A DNA stretch of 64,000 bases. Source: Lachnospiraceae bacterium (GTDB lineage: Bacteria > Bacillota > Clostridia > Lachnospirales > Lachnospiraceae). Shown here piece after piece: positions 17,083-25,765 of this stretch. The position numbers and the translations under genes were made by a program. The stretch is from positions 1 through 64,000 of the forward strand of contig JAAUZX010000052.1 in the NCBI GenBank assembly GCA_014804365.1, read 5' to 3'. The notes under the pieces were generated by a model. It saw nothing but the letters and a program-made list of their open reading frames with translations. It was not told the DNA's origin and made no database searches. Every line of letters begins with the position of its first letter. Positions within the stretch are counted from its first letter, which is position 1.

Positions 17083-18267
17083 CTATTGACTTTTGGAAAC
17101 CTTTATCATGCCGGAACCCGCAATCGCCTCGACTGCCTCCTGAATCGTCTCCACAGGCATCGTCAGGGCAAACCGTACATGTCCGCTGCCCAGCGATCCG
17201 AAGCTGCTTCCCGGTGTACACAGCACCCCCGTCTTCTCCACCAATTCCATGACAAAATCCACGTCATCCGTATAGCCATCCGGAATCTTTGCCCATGCAA
17301 ACATTGTGCCTTCACTGTCTTCCATATGCCACCCGATCTTTCGCAGGCCTCCGCATAGAGCATCCCTGCGCCGCTGATATTCCATGCACTGTTCCTTCAC
17401 CATGGCATCCGATCCCGTGAGCGCAGCCACCGCACCGTACTGTACCGGCAGATACGTACCATAATCAATCTGGGACCGAAGTCGTTTAAAATTAGCCACG
17501 ATCTCTCTATTCCCTGTTAAAAAGCTCATTCTGGCTCCGGTATAGTTATAAGACTTGGAAAGAGAATAAAATTCCACCGCAATTTTCTTCGCTTCGGGAA
17601 TCCGCAGAATCGATTTACCAACCCTGCCGTCATAGATAATATCGGAATAAGCATTATCATGAATAATGACAATATTATGCGCAATTGCCCATGGGATTAA
17701 TTTCTCATAGAATGTATCCGGCGCTGTCTTACATACCGGATTTAGCGGATAGGAAACAATCATGCATTTGGCACGTGCAAGCAGTTTCTCATCCATGCCC
17801 TCCAAGTCAGGCAGATAATGGTTCTCTTCCGTCAGGTCATAAGTCACCACTTCCGCCCCTGCTAGAGACGGCCCGATCCCGAAAATAGGATAGCCCGGAT
17901 TCGGCACCAGCACCACATCTCCTGCATTACAGAGAGTCAGACAGATATGAGAGATTCCCTCCTGAGAACCATACACTGACATGATCTCATCCTTCTCAAG
18001 ATTCACATCATAACGCTCCTGATACCGCTTCTGAACGGCCTCAATCAGTTCCGGTATGTCGATCAGCGCATACTTATAATTCTCCGGTTTCTTCGCCGCC
18101 TCGATCACCGCCTGCATCACATGCTCCGCGGGCGGAAAATCCGGTGTACCTACGGAAAGGTTATAGATTTTTTTTCCCTGTTTTTCCGCCTCCGCTTTCT
18201 TGTCATTCAAAACCTGAAATATGCCCGCCTCATAGTCTTTCATACGGTCTGCAAATTGTATACTCAT
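17083..18267 (-). CDS. Class I/II PLP-dependent aminotransferase (LL-diaminopimelate/alanine aminotransferase type)
   Basis: Fold-type I aminotransferase of 394 residues. Motifs include SVGTPDFPP near the N terminus, YGSQEG, NPGYPIF, SYPLNP, HDNAYSD, and the PLP lysine in SLSKSYNYTGAR (about residue 236). This subgroup includes DapL-like LL-diaminopimelate aminotransferases and AlaA-like alanine aminotransferases, and the substrate cannot be decided from sequence. AAAGGA with suitable spacing precedes ATG 18267. The gene is flanked by a terminator downstream and by a structured intergenic element upstream, and is probably monocistronic. Confidence 0.85.
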   Translation of the reverse strand: MSIQFADRMKDYEAGIFQVLNDKKAEAEKQGKKIYNLSVGTPDFPPAEHVMQAVIEAAKKPENYKYALIDIPELIEAVQKRYQERYDVNLEKDEIMSVYGSQEGISHICLTLCNAGDVVLVPNPGYPIFGIGPSLAGAEVVTYDLTEENHYLPDLEGMDEKLLARAKCMIVSYPLNPVCKTAPDTFYEKLIPWAIAHNIVIIHDNAYSDIIYDGRVGKSILRIPEAKKIAVEFYSLSKSYNYTGARMSFLTGNREIVANFKRLRSQIDYGTYLPVQYGAVAALTGSDAMVKEQCMEYQRRRDALCGGLRKIGWHMEDSEGTMFAWAKIPDGYTDDVDFVMELVEKTGVLCTPGSSFGSLGSGHVRFALTMPVETIQEAVEAIAGSGMIKVSKSQ

Positions 18268-18316
18268 GTCTTTTTTCCTTTCTGTGTTGCTGTATCGCGC
18301 TGGGGAATTCTACTCC

Positions 18317-18434
18317 GCAGTGCACGCTCGATTCCGCTTCGCTTCATCTCGCTCACGGGCTTCGCCCTATCACTCCGTAAGCAGACAAAATTGTCAGCGA
18401 GCTGCCATTTTGTCTGTTTACTTCGTGGCACTGC
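18317..18434. repeat. Structured intergenic element with nested inverted repeats
   Basis: The outer arms GCAGTGC (18317-18323) and GCACTGC (18428-18434) are perfect inverted copies. Inside are GGGC/GCCC around a TTC loop near 18357 and a 10-bp repeat CAGACAAAAT/ATTTTGTCTG at 18382-18391 and 18407-18416. It is much more GC-rich than the other intergenic DNA and ends next to the WYL-regulator stop codon. It resembles a dispersed REP/MITE-like element; copies elsewhere cannot be checked here. Confidence 0.45.
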
Positions 18435-19439
18435 TCATTGCTTACGTGTATATTGCATATAAACTCCGTTTAGGTAGTCTTTGTAATCCTCCAGGACTCC
18501 GGCCGGGGCAATGATCTGCGCACCCACGCCCAGTCCTGTCAGCCAGCCGTAGAACTGTCCGCTTAGCGCCACCTGCACTCTTACCGAGAAGTGTTCGTCA
18601 TCCCGTTTGCGAATGGGTACTTCTTTCCCGAAACGGTCCAAAACAACTCCGATGAACCGATTTTCAAAAATAAGCGTAACGACTTCTTCCCTGCCGCCGA
18701 ACATACCGAAAGTCTTATTCGCATATGCGGCAATGTCGAAACGCTCAAACAGTTCCGCACCCTCCCGCGGCACACCCGTCAGAACTTTGATCTGCCCCAT
18801 CTTATCCACACGGAAATGCTTAATCGAATCGCTTTCACTGTCATGTGCAATCATATAATAATTCTCATCCTTACACGTCAGCGCCCACGGACTCACCCGA
18901 TAATTCTTGCCGTCCTTGCGGGGTACAAGCTCTTTCTCCAGATTCCATTCCAAATACTGAAAAGTGATCTGCTCATTATTCTGGACCGCCCGATGGATAT
19001 CATCCACTATGTAATAAATACTCTCATTGGCCGTTTTGATACGATTGGCTACATAAACCTGTCTCTGCAGCTGCCCGGCCTCCGCTTTCGAGGCAAGCTT
19101 CTCGATCTTAGAGATCAATTCCCTGGATTTCTTCTGTGTCAGGAATCTGGAAGCCTGTACAGTCTCCACCAGAAGCTTTAGTTCTGCCAGTTCAAAATCC
19201 CTTCCCGACAGATAATATCCGCCGCCGGCCTTCGCCTTGACTAACACAATATCATATCCGAAATCAATCAGTTGTGCAATATCGTCATAGATACTCTTAC
19301 GCTCTGCCCTAATACCGTAAGTCCCCAAGGCATCGATCAACGCCTGCGCGCTCAGGCAATGTTCTTCATCGGTCTGCTCCGTCAGTATTTTGACCAGATA
19401 TAATAATTTCAGTTTCTGATTCGGTGACTTCGGCATCAC
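18435..19439 (-). CDS. WYL-domain transcriptional regulator
   Basis: The 334-residue protein has an N-terminal winged helix-turn-helix (about 1-65, with SIYDDIAQL), a WYL domain (about 135-225, with VSPWALTCKDENYYMIA and KHFRVDKM) and a C-terminal WCX extension. Such proteins often bind nucleic acid or nucleotide ligands and act as transcription regulators. The frame starts GTG-ATG and overlaps the stop of the phosphatase gene by a few bases, so the two are translationally coupled. The target is unknown; the coupling suggests a role in nucleotide stress or salvage. Confidence 0.88.
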   Translation of the reverse strand: MMPKSPNQKLKLLYLVKILTEQTDEEHCLSAQALIDALGTYGIRAERKSIYDDIAQLIDFGYDIVLVKAKAGGGYYLSGRDFELAELKLLVETVQASRFLTQKKSRELISKIEKLASKAEAGQLQRQVYVANRIKTANESIYYIVDDIHRAVQNNEQITFQYLEWNLEKELVPRKDGKNYRVSPWALTCKDENYYMIAHDSESDSIKHFRVDKMGQIKVLTGVPREGAELFERFDIAAYANKTFGMFGGREEVVTLIFENRFIGVVLDRFGKEVPIRKRDDEHFSVRVQVALSGQFYGWLTGLGVGAQIIAPAGVLEDYKDYLNGVYMQYTRKQ

Positions 19440-20140
19440 TCACACTCCCATCCGAGTATCGGCAGCAATTCGGACAGCCGATGTATCTCATAGTCCGTGT
19501 GCACATCCACGTCCTTTGCTTTACCCTCTGGGTTAAACCAACAAGCTGCAATCCCTGCGTTATCGGCTCCACGCATGTCACTGGTCAGTGAATCCCCTAC
19601 CAGAATGCATTCTTCCCGCTTCACATCCGGCAATAGTGCAAAACAGGCATCGAAGTATTCCTTTCTCGGCTTAGGATATCCCATCAGCTCGGACACAAAA
19701 ACGCCGTCCATGATCTGATTTAATCCGGACAGCTTCATCTTATTCGCCTGCGTCGCATTGACACCGTTGGTAACCACATACTGTCTGTACCCTGCTGTTC
19801 TAAGCTGCGTGACCAGCTCCTTTGCCCCATCCATATAGAAAAAAACGCTTCCCAGCTCTTTCTGGTAAACCTCCTGCACATCTTCCGGTGCCACCCCGTC
19901 AATTCCCAGCTCATCAAAAAGGGTCCGAAATCTGCCCACGATCAGCTCATCCTTCGTGATCTCGCCCTGTTCCAGTCTGTTCCAGTACCCTCTGTTGATG
20001 ACATCATACCGCGCCACGATCCCATCGTTGATTTCCAACCCGAACTGAGCGAATACCGCCCGTATGGCGTAATCCATGGAAAGATCAAAATTTAAAAGTG
20101 TCTGATCCAAATCCCAAAGTATTGTCGTATATCTTTTCAT
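19436..20140 (-). CDS. HAD-superfamily phosphatase, YjjG-like pyrimidine nucleotidase
   Basis: The 234-residue HAD hydrolase has motif I WDLDQTL, motif II VVTNG, the motif III lysine in YPKPRKEYF and motif IV VGDSLTSDMRGADNAG. The cap-domain text NRGYWNRLEQGEIT is close to that of YjjG/YfnB nucleotidases, which dephosphorylate non-canonical or excess pyrimidine nucleotides. It is first in a two-gene unit with the WYL regulator (stop and start overlap). The exact substrate remains open. Confidence 0.87.
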   Translation of the reverse strand: MKRYTTILWDLDQTLLNFDLSMDYAIRAVFAQFGLEINDGIVARYDVINRGYWNRLEQGEITKDELIVGRFRTLFDELGIDGVAPEDVQEVYQKELGSVFFYMDGAKELVTQLRTAGYRQYVVTNGVNATQANKMKLSGLNQIMDGVFVSELMGYPKPRKEYFDACFALLPDVKREECILVGDSLTSDMRGADNAGIAACWFNPEGKAKDVDVHTDYEIHRLSELLPILGWECE

Positions 20141-20167
20141 CCAATACCCATGCCTTTCTCACAACCT

Positions 20168-20239
20168 GCGAATTTGTAAGCCAAGACGCTAACAGCGTCG
20201 GCACAAATTTGCGATTGAAAAATCTTTGATTTTTCAATC
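20168..20239. repeat. Cluster of strong hairpins upstream of the HAD phosphatase
   Basis: Three inverted repeats are packed in 72 bp. GCGAATTTGT/ACAAATTTGC (20168-20177 and 20203-20212, one mismatch) encloses GACGCT-aac-AGCGTC (20185-20199). Next to it is a perfect 12-bp stem GATTGAAAAATC/GATTTTTCAATC with a 3-base loop (20213-20239). None ends in a T tract in the expected place. The region lies between a terminator and the phosphatase start, so it may be a leader structure or a mobile palindromic element. Confidence 0.5.
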
Positions 20240-20264
20240 TATCTCCATGTCAAAGCAGAAACAG

Positions 20265-20292
20265 TAAAAAGGTGTTCTGATTATGAACACCC
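20265..20292 (-). terminator. Intrinsic terminator after the small membrane protein gene
   Basis: GGTGTTC (20291-20285 on the reverse strand) pairs with GAACACC (20277-20271) across ATAATCA and is followed by TTTTT. It lies 25 bp past the stop at 20317. Confidence 0.85.
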
Positions 20293-20316
20293 TTCTCCAC
20301 TCTGCTTATTACGTTC

Positions 20317-20502
20317 CTAAACCGTCGTATTTCCGCCAACCGTTCCTGCCTGCTCTGAGTCAGCAGACACAGCTTCTTTGGCATCCTTACTCTTCCAGCA
20401 CTTCACGCCGATTATACACGCCACAATGACAAGCGCAACGATCAATACAAAAACTAAAAGATAAGATAAAAATGCGTTTACAAATAAAATTAAATTTGTC
20501 AT
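20317..20502 (-). CDS. Small single-span membrane protein of unknown function
   Basis: The 61-residue protein has one hydrophobic segment (about residues 4-32) and a short polar tail rich in Ala, Ser, Asp and Gly after KCWKSKDAKEA. GAGG and AAGGAAGG elements lie upstream of ATG 20502 and a clear terminator lies downstream, so it is likely to be expressed. It follows rnhA by 53 bp on the same strand. I do not recognise a function; small proteins of this kind can be accessory subunits or membrane anchors. Confidence 0.65.
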   Translation of the reverse strand: MTNLILFVNAFLSYLLVFVLIVALVIVACIIGVKCWKSKDAKEAVSADSEQAGTVGGNTTV

Positions 20503-20555
20503 CTGTCCTCATCCTTCCTTGAAGTAAATTCCTTCGAAGTTAATAATACCACCAA

Positions 20556-21026
20556 CTAGAATGTATCGTCAAGTAAGTCTGTGCCATCTGCTGCCGTTGT
20601 GGCCAGTTTATCACAACGTTCATTCTCCGGATGACCGTCATGCCCTTTGACCCACTGGAAAGTCACCTGGTGGGGCTCCTTTGCCCGTAGAAGCCTCTCC
20701 CACAGATCAATATTCTTAACCGGCTTATTACCGGCAGTCTTCCAATTCTTCTTGATCCATCCGTCGATCCAATGTTGATTAAAGGCATCCGTTACATATT
20801 TGGAATCCGATATCAGAAGAACATCACAAGGTTTCGTCAAAGCCTCCAGCCCTACGATCACCGCCATCAGTTCCATTCGATTGTTTGTCGTTTTCTTATA
20901 TCCTGCGGAATATTCCCGCTCGTGCAGCGTTCCTCTGCCATCAATATATTGCAAAACAGTACCATAGCCGCCCGGTCCTTCCGGATTTCCGCGCGCCGCA
21001 CCATCCGTGTAAATTGTCACTTTCAT
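20556..21026 (-). CDS. rnhA: Ribonuclease HI
   Basis: The 156-residue RNase HI degrades the RNA strand of RNA-DNA hybrids. The catalytic carboxylates are visible: Asp8 in [10 protein letters not shown], Glu in NNRMELMA (about 52), Asp in ISDSKYV (about 74) and the final Asp in NERCDKLA with the His-containing loop KGHDGHP. Length is typical and no extra hybrid-binding domain is present. It is 40 bp downstream of the MutS-like gene and may share its transcript. Confidence 0.96.
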   Translation of the reverse strand: MKVTIYTDGAARGNPEGPGGYGTVLQYIDGRGTLHEREYSAGYKKTTNNRMELMAVIVGLEALTKPCDVLLISDSKYVTDAFNQHWIDGWIKKNWKTAGNKPVKNIDLWERLLRAKEPHQVTFQWVKGHDGHPENERCDKLATTAADGTDLLDDTF

Positions 21027-21066
21027 GCATTCAGCCTTTCCTTAAGCCCACGCTCTTTTTCTGAAA

Positions 21067-22779
21067 TCAGTTTTTTTCTTCTCCCGTCTGCCAGTTCCCG
21101 CTTGTCAGGAATCTCTCCGCCATAGCCTCTGCCTCTGTCGTAATCTGTTCATCATATTCGAGCATCTTAAGAAGTGCAATCGCATTTCTTGTAGTGGCAG
21201 GTCCTTTCATCAGTTTATAAGGGAAGAAAATATCATTCTCCTCAATACGCTCTTCAAAATGATAATTGTCATACTCCTGTTCCAACAACTTCGTCAGTTC
21301 CACATCATGTGTCGCCGCAAAACACAGAGCATGATCCGCTGCCAGCATCTTCATAATCTGCGTGGAAGCGGCAATCCGCTCTACTGTATTGGTTCCCCGC
21401 AGCACCTCATCCACAAAACAGAGTACATAACACTGCTCCGCCTCCGCCAGTTTAACCTGATCCATAATACGCTTAATGGATCTGATCTCTACCATATAAT
21501 AGCTCTGCCCGCCGACCAGATCATCTTTCAATGCCATGGAGGAATAAATTCGCAAAATCGGCGCTTCGTACCGTTTAGCCAAACAGGTATGGATCGTCTG
21601 CGCCAATATCGCGTTCACAGCCACTGCCCGCAGAAAAGTGGACTTACCCGAAGCATTAGAACCGGTCAGAAGCACTCCTCCGGATACGGTGATAGAATTT
21701 TTAACCGGATCAGCCAGAAGCGGATGATAGAGCTGCTCTATCTCCATATGCCTGTCCGCATGTTGTCCATAGTGTATCGTAGGAATACAATATTCTCCCT
21801 GCAGACTGCTTCTGTACGATCCGATCACGATGGCTGTCTCGATCTGTCCCATCATCGTGATCATTTCGTCAATCTCCGTCAGATGCCCCCGCACGGCACG
21901 GAGTGCATTGTTGAACTGTATCAGATCCAGATAGAAGATCATCCGCACATAGTCCAGTACGACTCCCAATGGATTACCGTTTCCCTTGTCTGTAAAAACG
22001 ATCAGATAGGCATTCCTGATAAATCCCCTCATCTGCTTATGGCACTCCCGCAGACGCTCCTGCTCCCGTTCCATTCCATCTATCTTTGTCCGTCCCATTT
22101 GATCCGCGCTATCCAGTAACCTGCTGATATACCGGAAACTGGTGATATATGGCTCGATCTGCTTGTATTCTTTGAAATACCCGACAAAATTATGGCAAAG
22201 TACTGCCATCAGCGCAACAATACCGACCGGAAGTGACAGAAACATAATCCCCACACTGACAGCAAGAAGCAGATTGCTCAACGCATATTTCATGTTCCTG
22301 CGTTCACCCAGCGTATCCAAATTCTCCAGATATTCGTAGATCGAGTATTTACCCATTCTGCCCAGACTAAGAAGTGCGCGCTGCGCTTTATGCCGCTCCT
22401 CTTCGTGTTCCATAAAAAAACTGATCTGCGATTCCTCATGCTGCATCTGCGCCTCATCATAGATCGGTGTGCGCAGTCTGTAATAGAGATACTCATCTCC
22501 CGCCGCACTGCAGGATACATTGATCTTGCGATAAATATGATCCATATTCAGATCATTCCATGTAATGTCGTCTATCACCTGCTCCGAGAGATGTTTGAGA
22601 TAGTACATCCTGATATGTTCCATCTCTCCTTCTTTATACACCCTATCAGAGACCGTTCCATAACTCTGATAGATCTTCTCCAGATAATTCTTCCGGAACT
22701 TTCTGCTGCTTACATACTCACTTCCCATAATCAGTGCAATCAGCAGCACAATCGCACCGGCAAGCACTATATACTCCAT
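21067..22779 (-). CDS. Membrane-anchored MutS-family ATPase
   Basis: The 570-residue protein has a hydrophobic N terminus (about 3-20) and a second hydrophobic hairpin (about 165-200), then MutS core and ATPase domains. Walker A is TGSNASGKST (about 374), the Q-loop/signature region GGQSYYMVEI, Walker B CFVDEVLRGTNTVER and the switch His ATHD. MutS mismatch-binding and connector domains are absent, so it is not a mismatch-recognition MutS; this subfamily has no settled function. It follows the MtaD-like gene by 14 bp and precedes rnhA, so an operon with salvage genes is likely. Confidence 0.82.
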   Translation of the reverse strand: MEYIVLAGAIVLLIALIMGSEYVSSRKFRKNYLEKIYQSYGTVSDRVYKEGEMEHIRMYYLKHLSEQVIDDITWNDLNMDHIYRKINVSCSAAGDEYLYYRLRTPIYDEAQMQHEESQISFFMEHEEERHKAQRALLSLGRMGKYSIYEYLENLDTLGERRNMKYALSNLLLAVSVGIMFLSLPVGIVALMAVLCHNFVGYFKEYKQIEPYITSFRYISRLLDSADQMGRTKIDGMEREQERLRECHKQMRGFIRNAYLIVFTDKGNGNPLGVVLDYVRMIFYLDLIQFNNALRAVRGHLTEIDEMITMMGQIETAIVIGSYRSSLQGEYCIPTIHYGQHADRHMEIEQLYHPLLADPVKNSITVSGGVLLTGSNASGKSTFLRAVAVNAILAQTIHTCLAKRYEAPILRIYSSMALKDDLVGGQSYYMVEIRSIKRIMDQVKLAEAEQCYVLCFVDEVLRGTNTVERIAASTQIMKMLAADHALCFAATHDVELTKLLEQEYDNYHFEERIEENDIFFPYKLMKGPATTRNAIALLKMLEYDEQITTEAEAMAERFLTSGNWQTGEEKN

Positions 22780-22793
22780 GTTGGTTAATGTAT

Positions 22794-24098
22794 TTATCTG
22801 AGACTGTCTATGATCTCATTTGCCTTTCTATAGATTTCATCCACGTCATACGCGTCAGAGAATTTCCCGTTTTCATAGAGAATCTTACCCTGAATCATCG
22901 TCATCTTTACATTCTGCTTGCTGCCGCTGTAGACGAGATTCTTAGGAATATTATTAATGGGCTGCATGTTAGGCTGATGTAAGTCTATCATGATAATGTC
23001 AGCCAGTTTTCCTTCTGCCAGCACATCCGTATCCGGCAGATTCATTGCCTTGGAACCGTTGACCGTCGCCATCTTTAATACTTCCCACGCATCTACCGCA
23101 GCTGCATCCTGCTCCCGCAGCTTGGCAAGCCCTGTCACCAAGAACATCTCCCGGAACATATCCAGACAGTTATTGCTGGCCGGACCGTCCGTGCCGATCG
23201 CCACGTTGATTCCCTTAGCCAGATAATCCGAAATCGGTGCGATTCCGCTGGCAAGTTTTGTGTTAGACCCCGGATTCGTAACGACACTCAAATTCCGTTT
23301 GCGGAAAATCTCCATATCCTCGTCGTTCATCCAGACACAATGATATCCGCCGCCGCCATAATCGAAGATACCCAGAGAATCAAACAGCTGCGTGGGTGTC
23401 ATGCCGTGACGTTCCATACAGCCGTCCACCTCGGACTTCGTCTCCGCCAGATGAGTATAGACCGGCGCCTGATACTTGTGTGCCAATTTTGCAACACTTT
23501 CCAATAGTTCCCTGGAACAAGTATATTCCGCATGAAAACCGATAAAATAGCTGAGCAGGGGATCGTCATGATTGAATTTCTGATAGGACTGTTCCGTTTT
23601 CTTAAGAGATTCCTCAAAATGATCCTGCCCGCTCATGCCGCTCACCTGCACGCAGCGCATTCCCATATCCACGCACGCCTGCGCCGTCGTGTCGGGATTC
23701 AGATACATATCGAAAATCGCCGTGATACCGCTTGTCAGATACTCCAGAATCGCCAGCTTCGTCAAATGATAGATCATCTCTCCGTCCATCTTCGCTTCGA
23801 TCGGAAATACCTGTTTCGTAAGCCAATCATGCAACGGAAGATCATCCGCATAAGAGCGAAGCAGTGTCATGCCGGAATGAGTGTGGGCATTCTTAAATCC
23901 GGGCAACAGAAGGTTGCCCTCACAGTCAATCTCTCTGTCCCATATGATGCTTTCCAAATTAAGTTTTCTGTAAACAGAGTCCGTGTCACTTCCGTCACCC
24001 ACATATATAATTCTGTCATTCTGCACCCAGAGTTCTCCCGTAAGGATATCCGGACTTATCATTGTCAAAATTCTTGCATTATAGAATCTGTAATTCAT
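22794..24098 (-). CDS. Amidohydrolase, MtaD-like 5-methylthioadenosine/S-adenosylhomocysteine deaminase type
   Basis: The 434-residue metal-dependent hydrolase of the amidohydrolase superfamily has metal-binding HTHSGM (about 72-75), FHAEYTCS, HLAETKSE, and the catalytic Asp in IGTDGPASNN (about 306). This set is typical of deaminases for methylthioadenosine, S-adenosylhomocysteine or adenosine, and also of related guanine and chlorohydrolase enzymes. Deamination of an adenosine derivative fits the neighbouring cytidine deaminase and purine nucleoside phosphorylase. The exact substrate is inference. Confidence 0.85.
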   Translation of the reverse strand: MNYRFYNARILTMISPDILTGELWVQNDRIIYVGDGSDTDSVYRKLNLESIIWDREIDCEGNLLLPGFKNAHTHSGMTLLRSYADDLPLHDWLTKQVFPIEAKMDGEMIYHLTKLAILEYLTSGITAIFDMYLNPDTTAQACVDMGMRCVQVSGMSGQDHFEESLKKTEQSYQKFNHDDPLLSYFIGFHAEYTCSRELLESVAKLAHKYQAPVYTHLAETKSEVDGCMERHGMTPTQLFDSLGIFDYGGGGYHCVWMNDEDMEIFRKRNLSVVTNPGSNTKLASGIAPISDYLAKGINVAIGTDGPASNNCLDMFREMFLVTGLAKLREQDAAAVDAWEVLKMATVNGSKAMNLPDTDVLAEGKLADIIMIDLHQPNMQPINNIPKNLVYSGSKQNVKMTMIQGKILYENGKFSDAYDVDEIYRKANEIIDSLR

Positions 24099-24183
24099 GT
24101 TTAATCACACCTTTCAGTTTATTCAAGACAGCTCCGTTTTCGAGTCCGCAAAGCAGCGCACATAAAAAATATTTCCTCGGAAT

Positions 24184-24657
24184 TTATTCTAAGTTCTTGG
24201 GTCCGAATCCCTCCGGCAGAAGTTCCCGCAAAGTCATTATGTAATAGTCCTCCTTCGATTTTGCCACAATAATCTGAAAATCTGCAGGATTACAAAATTC
24301 CATCATCACCTGTCGACATACACCGCAGGGATAGGCATATTGCGTCAATTCATCGCCTTCAGGACTGCCGACAATTGCGATTGCACAAAATTCTCTGATA
24401 CCCTCACTGACTGCCTTAAAAAAAGCCGTCCGCTCGGCACAGTTCGTAGGTCCGTATGCCGCATTCTCGATATTACAGCCCGTAATGATCTGCCCGTCTC
24501 CGGCAAGCAATGCCGCACCGACCTGATAGTGAGAATAAGGCGAGTACGATTTATTCCTTGCCGCTATTGCCGCCATAATCAGATCCTGTATCAGCGTTTG
24601 CGTCAATTGAGCTGTCACTCCTGTCGTCTTAACATTCTTCCCATTGATACATTCCAT
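24184..24657 (-). CDS. cdd: Cytidine deaminase
   Basis: Zinc-dependent homotetrameric-type cytidine deaminase that converts cytidine and deoxycytidine to uridine forms. The motifs are GCNIENAAYGPTNCAERTA (catalytic Glu and zinc Cys) and PCGVCRQ (two zinc Cys). At 157 residues it has about 20 more N-terminal residues than the usual 130-136. The conserved part starts near residue 19, so an internal start is possible, but AGGAAAGG lies upstream of ATG 24657. It sits between the amidohydrolase and punA in a nucleoside-salvage run. Confidence 0.95.
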   Translation of the reverse strand: MECINGKNVKTTGVTAQLTQTLIQDLIMAAIAARNKSYSPYSHYQVGAALLAGDGQIITGCNIENAAYGPTNCAERTAFFKAVSEGIREFCAIAIVGSPEGDELTQYAYPCGVCRQVMMEFCNPADFQIIVAKSKEDYYIMTLRELLPEGFGPKNLE

Positions 24658-24748
24658 ATCAAATAATGACCTTTCCTAAAACTCAGTAGATATAACTTGG
24701 CTATGTTATCTGCAAAAAAGCTCCGCATTCACTATATTGAATCAAGCC

Positions 24749-25585
24749 TTACGAAATAAATGCCTTGAACTTTGTGATCGACTCTACAAGAAGCTTCTCA
24801 AACTTAGGCGCTACCGCATTAGCTGCTTCCTGTACTTCCTCGTGCGTAAGCGGTGCACTGTTCATTCCCGCCGCCAGATTGCTGACACAGGATACACCAC
24901 AGATCTTCATACCCATATGGTTCGCTGCGATCGCTTCCACTACCGTACTCATACCTACCGCACTTACTCCCAGCTTATGAAGCAGCTGAATTTCCGCAGG
25001 AGATTCAAATGACGGACCCGTCAACTGCGCATAAACACCCTCAAACAATTCAATATCATTATCCTTCGCCGTACCCCTGATTATTTCCTGCAGATCTTCA
25101 TCATAGACATGAGACATGTCCGGAAATCTGGTTCCCAGTTCGTCAATGTTAGGTCCGATCAGCGGATTCGGCGCATAAATGGAAACATGATCCTGAATCA
25201 ACATCAGACTTCCTGCATGAAAAACAGGATTGATTCCGCCGGAAGCATTGGTCAGGAAAAGTATCTTCGCACCCATCATTTTCATCAAACGGGTAGGCAG
25301 CACCACGTCGGTGATCGGATAGCCTTCATAATAGTGAACTCGTCCCTGCATCAGAACTACTGGAACCTCGTTGATATAACCGAAGATAAATTTGCCGGCA
25401 TGTCCCGGGACCGTAGAAACCGGAAAACCTTCAATCTCACTGTAGGGAAGCTCCGCCTTCACATCTACGGTTCTGGCGAAGTTACCGAGTCCGGAACCAA
25501 GCACTACCGCAACCTTAGGTTCAAAATCAATTTTAGATTTGTAACAATCATAGCATTTTAATAATTTTTCATATACAGGGTTCAT
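24749..25585 (-). CDS. punA: Purine nucleoside phosphorylase (trimeric, PNP II)
   Basis: The 278-residue enzyme phosphorolyses inosine and guanosine and their deoxy forms to base and (deoxy)ribose 1-phosphate. Motifs of the trimeric class: VLGSGLG (phosphate), GRVHYYEGY, LTNASGG, the base-site Glu region GPSFESPAE and GMSTVVEA. Length is standard. It heads the salvage operon punA-cdd-mtaD-like, with an extended -10 promoter about 100 bp upstream. Confidence 0.95.
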   Translation of the reverse strand: MNPVYEKLLKCYDCYKSKIDFEPKVAVVLGSGLGNFARTVDVKAELPYSEIEGFPVSTVPGHAGKFIFGYINEVPVVLMQGRVHYYEGYPITDVVLPTRLMKMMGAKILFLTNASGGINPVFHAGSLMLIQDHVSIYAPNPLIGPNIDELGTRFPDMSHVYDEDLQEIIRGTAKDNDIELFEGVYAQLTGPSFESPAEIQLLHKLGVSAVGMSTVVEAIAANHMGMKICGVSCVSNLAAGMNSAPLTHEEVQEAANAVAPKFEKLLVESITKFKAFIS

Positions 25586-25690
25586 GTGTGTTACCGCCTT
25601 TCTGTGAGTTCGTTATAGTAAAACTGTGCTTGCCGGATATACAAGGACTGCAGCGCATTTCCTGTAATGTAACCCGTCAGTTCTTAGCCT

Positions 25691-25719
25691 ATTATATCAT
25701 ACCACGATGAGTTTGGCAT
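25691..25719 (-). promoter_or_regulatory. Extended -10 promoter upstream of punA
   Basis: The reverse strand reads TG-A-TATAAT with TATAAT at 25696-25691 and a weak -35 (ATGCCA, four of six) 17 bp upstream. The extended TG element can offset the weak -35. Next to it a GGTGCCGA/TCGGCGCC hairpin (25731-25762) follows the Rpn gene but lacks a clear T tract, so it is at best a weak terminator. Confidence 0.5.
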
Positions 25720-25765
25720 CCATTTATAATGGCGCCGATACCTTACCTTATCTTCGGCACCTTAT

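Noticed and set aside
25731-25762. GGTGCCGA/TCGGCGCC hairpin as terminator of the Rpn gene
   Set aside because: The stem is good, but the following ATTATAAATGG is not a T tract. It overlaps no promoter element either.
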